A stretch of 64,000 bases of DNA from Amanita rubescens (Eukaryota > Basidiomycota > Agaricomycetes > Agaricales > Amanitaceae): positions 124,001 through 188,000 of the forward strand of contig WION01000037.1 of assembly GCA_015039365.1 (NCBI GenBank), in the 5' to 3' direction. Below, one piece after another: positions 57,434-64,000 of this stretch. The translations under genes and the position numbers were made by a program. Numbering within the stretch: the first letter of the stretch is position 1; the number at the start of each line of letters is the position of its first letter. The notes below the pieces were generated by a model that saw only the letters and a program-made list of their open reading frames with translations, made no database searches and was not told the DNA's origin.

Positions 57434-58240
57434 TTAGAGCTTTGCGCCTGAAATAGCCTCCGTGTAGCGCTTTTCAGCCTCGTCAAAGTTGATGACGTGC
57501 CAAATGGCCTTCAGGTACTGGAAACACGGCGTCAGGCTCGCATATGACAAGTGTGCCGAAAAACACATACATCAGGTCTAACGTTTTTGTACTGGAGGTA
57601 ATAAGCGTGTTCCCAGACATCGACGCCGATGATGGGAGTGTACGGTGCCATCAACGGGTCCTGGTTCGACGTCGTGACAATCTCGAGCTGCTTGGTCTTC
57701 TGGTTCAAGCCCTAGTCATACAGCCACGTTAACATTGTCAATATCACCTCGATAGCAAGAGTGCTTACGAGCCAGCCCCAACCAGATCCTTGTACAGCAG
57801 CAGTATTGGTGTTGAACTCGGTAACAAAGCTGTCATAACTGCCAAAACATTTAACGATGGCATCCTTGAGCGGGCCTTCTTTCAATTGACCGCCGTTACC
57901 GCCTCTCTCCTTGGCAGGAGCCATGTTCTGCCAGAAGAGCGAGTGATTGATGTGGCCTGGCGTGCAGAACAGATAAGATAACGTAACGTAACACAAATGC
58001 AAAATCGAGCATCAACACTCGATCGCTGCATGACGTACCACCGCCGTTGAATTTGAGTGCGGCTTGCAATGCAATGCGCTCTTTGGGGGTCGAGGTCTTG
58101 GCATAGGAAGCCTCGGCAGCGTTGAGGGCGTTGATGTAAGCCTGGTGGTGTTTGGTGTGGTGAAGGACCATAATCTCCGCTGAGATGTAAGGCTCGAGCG
58201 CATCGTAAGCGTAGGGAAGGGGCGGAAGTTGGTGTGCCAT
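57434..58240 (-). CDS. SOD2: Manganese/iron-type superoxide dismutase
   Basis: Exons read [126 protein letters not shown], ending AISGAKL with TAA at 57434-57436. The four metal ligands fit: His in HHTKHH, His in HINHSLFW, Asp and His in [13 protein letters not shown] and [10 protein letters not shown] are the Mn-type signatures. The mature-like start lacks a mitochondrial presequence; the few in-frame residues upstream (MRLII) do not make one. It may be a cytosolic MnSOD, known in some fungi, or a 5' exon may have been missed. Confidence 0.93.
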
Positions 58241-58773
58241 GATGATAAGACGCAAGTCTGAGTGAGATATCGATGAGCACGTATGTCGTCACTTATAGTG
58301 TCACATCCGCCAATCGAAACCAAAACAACTACAAAACGATTCAAACTGTGGCTAAAACCTTTCCCGCCACTCGAATTGAATGAGGCGGCAAGAATTCGTA
58401 CTGCGACGTGTTAAATAAATGGGTCTAGTGTCAAAAGGAAATCACATACCTGGGCTCGATCATTTCCAACCGTAGTCAGCTCAGTCATCAGCTCAGTAAT
58501 CACATTTGCATAAGCGCTGCAGAGTTGAGAAATATCTGCTTCAAGATCTCGCAATTGTCGCGATCCCATGCTTTGAGAGTGTCGTATAATTTGCTTGACG
58601 GTCCTGCAGACACAGTGGAAAGATGTCCTTTTGAACCTCAGGTTGAACCACTTCTGTTAAGGTCGAAAGTTAGGCTTGTATCTCAATTGCGCGCCACACA
58701 CACAACGTCCCTGAACGGAAGTCATGCAATTTCAGTTACAAATCGAAAACAGAAAAACACGCGAGGAAAGAAA
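58241..58773. other. Intergenic, SOD2 promoter and pseudokinase 3' flank
   Basis: No supported exon in about 530 bp. Confidence 0.4.
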
Positions 58774-60421
58774 CTACACAACGATAACGTTAGGTGACGC
58801 CGAAACCAACCGCAGCGTCGGTGTCTCCGTCACCATGTACACTTCCTGCTTCCCGACCGGCATATTCTCTTCAAAAGCAATTGTATCCGGCGTCAACGGT
58901 CCGTTGTCGTCTGTATCGCCATCGTCCGAGTCTAGCAGTGGGCTCGCGGAGGAAGCATTGGTCAAAGCAGGCCGAGCAGAACCGTAAACGACCGTAGTAG
59001 TATTTCCTGAGAATGGAGAACCCTCGTTTCGCCAAGACTTTTTGATAAAGTTTGCCTTTGGACGCCGGGACGTTAGCTGTCCTAAGCCTATTCCGAGACC
59101 TGAGAATTTGGGCGAGTGGCCAAACATCCCATGGCAAGAGCGAGGCACCGAGCTACAGATGGAGAGCTTGGAACGACTAGCAGCAGGTAGAGAATATGTA
59201 TAGCCGATCCCATTACCGATTCTTTCAATTCCAGGTGGAAAGTTGAAGTCTTCGTATTCCAGAATAGTTTGAACTTGTGGTTTGATAGCCGGTTTGTTCA
59301 GACGCGTAGAAGAAACTTCTATGCTTGATCGCCATAGAGGCAGGTGAGGAGAGGGGAACACAGAAGATCGACATTTGGATGTCCTTCTCGGACGTGAGGT
59401 AAAATACGTCAAAGTGTTTGCGAGTTCGTCGGCCGGCACAGATGTAGCTTGGGTGTCTTGTTCTGCGTCCAGCAAGTCCCAAAATAGTTTCATTCGTTGG
59501 TCTTTATCATTATGCAATTGTTTACTTTCACTTGTCGGACCAGCCTCGGAGTTGCCAGCAACCTCTAGAATGTTGACAGAAGATGTGAACCATTCGCTTC
59601 TCCTGACAGAAGGGTATTCGGATGGAGGTTTTGGAAGAGGTTTTTCATAGTTAGGCACCTCAAGCGTCAAGTCAAGGTTTGATATCGCTAGCTCCATCTC
59701 GGCTATCGACTTGGACAGGCTTTCCGTCGGATTGAATAGCGTCGAGGTTTGTCGAAGGATATCCCGATGTTCACCCACATGCCTGGTTACCATCTTGGAC
59801 CAGTCGCTGTTATGGAAGTCAGAACGTCTAGCGATGATGGTTGCAAAAGCCTACATTTCTGAGAAATACGGATGTGCTTTGATTTCTGAAATAGACGGGC
59901 GAGCAGCCGGATTTCGTTCGAGACATTTTGAAACCAGGTCGCGTAAATTCTCGTCGAGAAGATGAAGATACTTGAGAGGGTGAGACTTGGCGTTGACTAT
60001 TCTATCCTCTTGGCCATCCCGATCTCCGAATGGGTGCTGGAGGGTAATTATTGGCTAGTCGATTTCCGCAGGTAAGAGGTCGGACTCACAAAGCCAATGA
60101 GCATATAGTAAAGAACGATACCAAAACCCCATGAATCAACCGCCGAGTCATGGGTCCAACCGAGAATGACCTCTGGTGCAGTGTAAACGTACATTTCATG
60201 ACCCTCGCTATCGGTTAGAACTAGGTATTTTTCATCCGTAATGGTTACGGTCTCTGGACTGACGAAACCGTGAACAACGCCCGCTGCATGCAAGCTGCTG
60301 ATGTTGGCAAGCTAAAGAGCATAAGCGATGACTACATAGTCTGAAATGAAATGCGAACGAGTTGAGCAGCATATAGCAAAGCATTTTGAGGATTAAGAAT
60401 GCCAGAGTGTAAGAGGTTCAT
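58774..60421 (-). CDS. N-lobe-less pseudokinase with Ser/Pro-rich tail
   Basis: The frame starts MNLLHSGILNPQNALLYAAQ and enters a kinase C-lobe directly: LHAAGVVHGFVSPETVTITD where HRDxKxxN should be, LVLTDSEG where DFG should be, then a preserved YVYTAPEVILGW and DSAVDSWGFGIVLYYML, further GDRDGQEDRIVNAKSHPLKY, LVSKCLERNPAARPSISEIK, HPYFSE. No glycine loop or catalytic lysine exists. After a 27-nt intron (59828-59854), or as a separate gene, a 340-aa tail rich in Ser and Pro follows. Catalytic Asp and the DFG Asp context are lost, so activity is unlikely. The start is 7 bp after the ADE8 stop. It could be a scaffold, or a truncated kinase remnant. Confidence 0.6.
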
Positions 60422-60428
60422 AATTGCG

Positions 60429-61084
60429 CTAAAACAAGACGCGTCTGACTGCCTCAACGATAATTTCGTGTTCAACCGCGTGAACTCGCTCTGAGAGTTG
60501 TTCCAACGATTCTCCCCGCTCTATTCCCACCTCTCTCACAATAATCGGTTCTCCCCGGTCAACATCCTTCACTACCCGATGAACCATCGCTCCAGTTCCT
60601 TCAACTTCCCCTCGTTGAAATCCTTCGTATGCTCGCTCAAGCGCATTAGCCCCATCAAACGCACCAGGTAGCGCAGGGTGCAGATTAATCGCTACCACAC
60701 CCAGCTCCTCTACCGGCTCTAGAAATCCTTCCCCAAATATATGCATCCACCCCGCAAGAACAATCAAGTCAGGCTTCGCTTCTAACACTATCTTTGCCAC
60801 CTCCCCATCGTAATCGCGACGTGTCTTGTCTGGGTTGTTTTTCAGGTATGGCTGCAGCGCGAGATACGCGGTGGGTATCGATGCATCCGCTGCTCGGACG
60901 AGCCCGTATGCATTTTTTCGGTTTGACACCACAAGCACAATCTCTGTGTTTGGGATCTTGGCGTCTATCAGCGCTTGTAGATTCGTGCCTGTCAAAACCC
61001 TTTGTCAACTTTTATTCTCCTTGGATGGATACATTGCGATGTACCTGAGCCAGAAATCAGCACTACAATCCGCTTTGAAGACAT
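60429..61084 (-). CDS. ADE8: Phosphoribosylglycinamide formyltransferase (GART)
   Basis: Exon 1 MSSKRIVVLISGS joins by one intron to GTNLQALIDAKIPNTEIVLV. The formyltransferase fold is complete: VVSNRKNAYGLVRAAD, LIVLAGWMHIFGEGFLEP, the catalytic block INLHPALPGAFDGANALE with the Asn-His pair, and GTGAMVHRVVKDVDRGEPII where the catalytic Asp lies. About 200 aa, usual for fungal Ade8. It uses 10-formyl-tetrahydrofolate to formylate GAR in step three of purine synthesis. The TAG stop is within TTTTAG, which also looks like a splice acceptor, and the next minus-strand gene starts 7 bp later. Confidence 0.93.
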
Positions 61085-61175
61085 GGTGCAGTAAAGATAA
61101 GATTAGATAGTAACAGCCATCACGGTCCTCCGTATCTCCCTTTATCGTGTACATAGAATAGAAAGTGAATCAATA

Positions 61176-63458
<2,283 letters not shown>

Positions 63459-63534
63459 TTTCGCAATGGCCAACTCGTGTTGAACTGAAACAGTAACAGC
63501 CAATGACAGTCCGCCATTTGCTGACTAAGCGCGC

Positions 63535-64000
63535 ATGTCAGTTATGTCCTCCCTCCCGACAGATCTCTACCAGAACTTGATTCTCAAACTTGTAATTGTA
63601 CTAGAACTCACTCAGAAGCCAGATGGTGTCGTGACTCCACATGCTAAGCAAGCGCTTCTTCAGGCAGTGCGTTTTTTTAATGTATTTTTCGGTGCACTGG
63701 CGTGATGTCGATCGCGTGTACTAGACAAACGATTATAAAAATGCCATGTTGCAAGCTAGAGAACTTGCATCTAATTTACCTGGGGGAGAGCTTGTAATAG
63801 AAGAGCAAGAACAAATTGTTCAGATGTTGGAGCAATTGCGAGATCGCAAAAAGTAAGTATCGTAGCTGACAGTCTATCTTTTGCCTCTCCACTCACCTGT
63901 CATATAGAAACCTCCTGGCACGCTTTTCCCAACAACCCCTCATTTCTGTCGTGAAACCAACTGCGAGCATAAAAATGGAGATCGACTCGACAGCCTCCAC
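63535..64000 (+). CDS. MED9: Mediator subunit Med9-like, partial at window end
   Basis: Exons read MSVMSSLPTDLYQNLILKLV, VLELTQKPDGVVTPHAKQAL and LQA|TNDYKNAMLQARELASNLPG, then GELVIEEQEQIVQMLEQLRD, RKK|NLLARFSQQPLISVVKPTA and run off the window. The length so far (about 120 aa), helical character and the LPGGELxIxxQxxxxxxLExL block fit Med9 of basidiomycetes as I recall it, so this is a moderate call. Med9 is in the Mediator middle module. The start codon lies 76 bp from the MYST start on the other strand. Confidence 0.55.

Overview
The window reads as nuclear DNA of a basidiomycete fungus, most likely an Agaricomycete. Genes are packed on both strands and cut by many introns of about 45-60 bp with GT-AG ends. 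The conserved proteins (BNI4, GET2, VPS72, DBF2, an N-terminal Tudor-knot MYST acetyltransferase) are fungal in type, and the mobile elements are fungal Ty3/gypsy and Ty1/copia retroelements. No species can be named from sequence alone.

Layout. 1-7017 is most of a minus-strand Ty3/gypsy chromodomain retrotransposon. Its 5' LTR (6587-7017) is at the right, its 3' end lies outside the window, and it carries an unexpected third ORF after pol. 7118-8489 is a basidiomycete-type DUF6532-like gene damaged by a 64-bp tandem duplication. 8658-10227 is a complete, very young, gag-only copia-type element with identical 197-bp LTRs and a perfect 5-bp target duplication. 10571-10790 holds two arrays of 10-bp TGATCA units. 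From 11175 to 38744 lies a dense housekeeping block: ARF6, DBF2, RPA12, OST5, YOP1, two tandem UNC93-like transporters, leukotriene-A4-hydrolase-type aminopeptidase, an ArfGAP, BNI4, an FAD oxidoreductase, MSH4, VPS72, a mitochondrial ribosomal protein and GET2. 38745-41443 is gene-poor. VPS35 fills 41444-44947. 45500-47330 is a relic-rich stretch with a GCN1-like pseudogene, an Sm-class/U1-like RNA candidate and an interstitial telomeric repeat. 47336-64000 is again dense: VPS4, a small gene with a copied VPS4 promoter, a small basidiomycete protein, a HAL4/5-type kinase, RPL19, a PY-motif membrane protein, MnSOD, a truncated pseudokinase, ADE8, a MYST acetyltransferase and the start of a MED9-like gene.

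Functionally the host genes are mostly membrane traffic (ARF6, ArfGAP, VPS35, VPS4, YOP1, GET2, OST5), chromatin and transcription (VPS72, MYST, MED9, RPA12), cell division and polarity (DBF2, BNI4) and meiosis (MSH4). They are ordinary single genes rather than an operon-like system. Several genes too split for simple ORF calling (RPA12, OST5, RPL19, the N-terminal exons of ARF6, VPS4, GET2 and MED9) were rebuilt by reading splice sites by eye.

The most unusual items are: Tf1-like self-priming complementarity in the gypsy element, its long ORF3, the gag-only copia element, the VPS4 promoter duplication that gives a start codon to another ORF, an 8-nt microexon inside the MSH4 Walker A motif, the U1-like RNA candidate, and an N-lobe-less pseudokinase placed 7 bp after ADE8. 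All exon boundaries are inferred from sequence; no alignment or RNA evidence was available.
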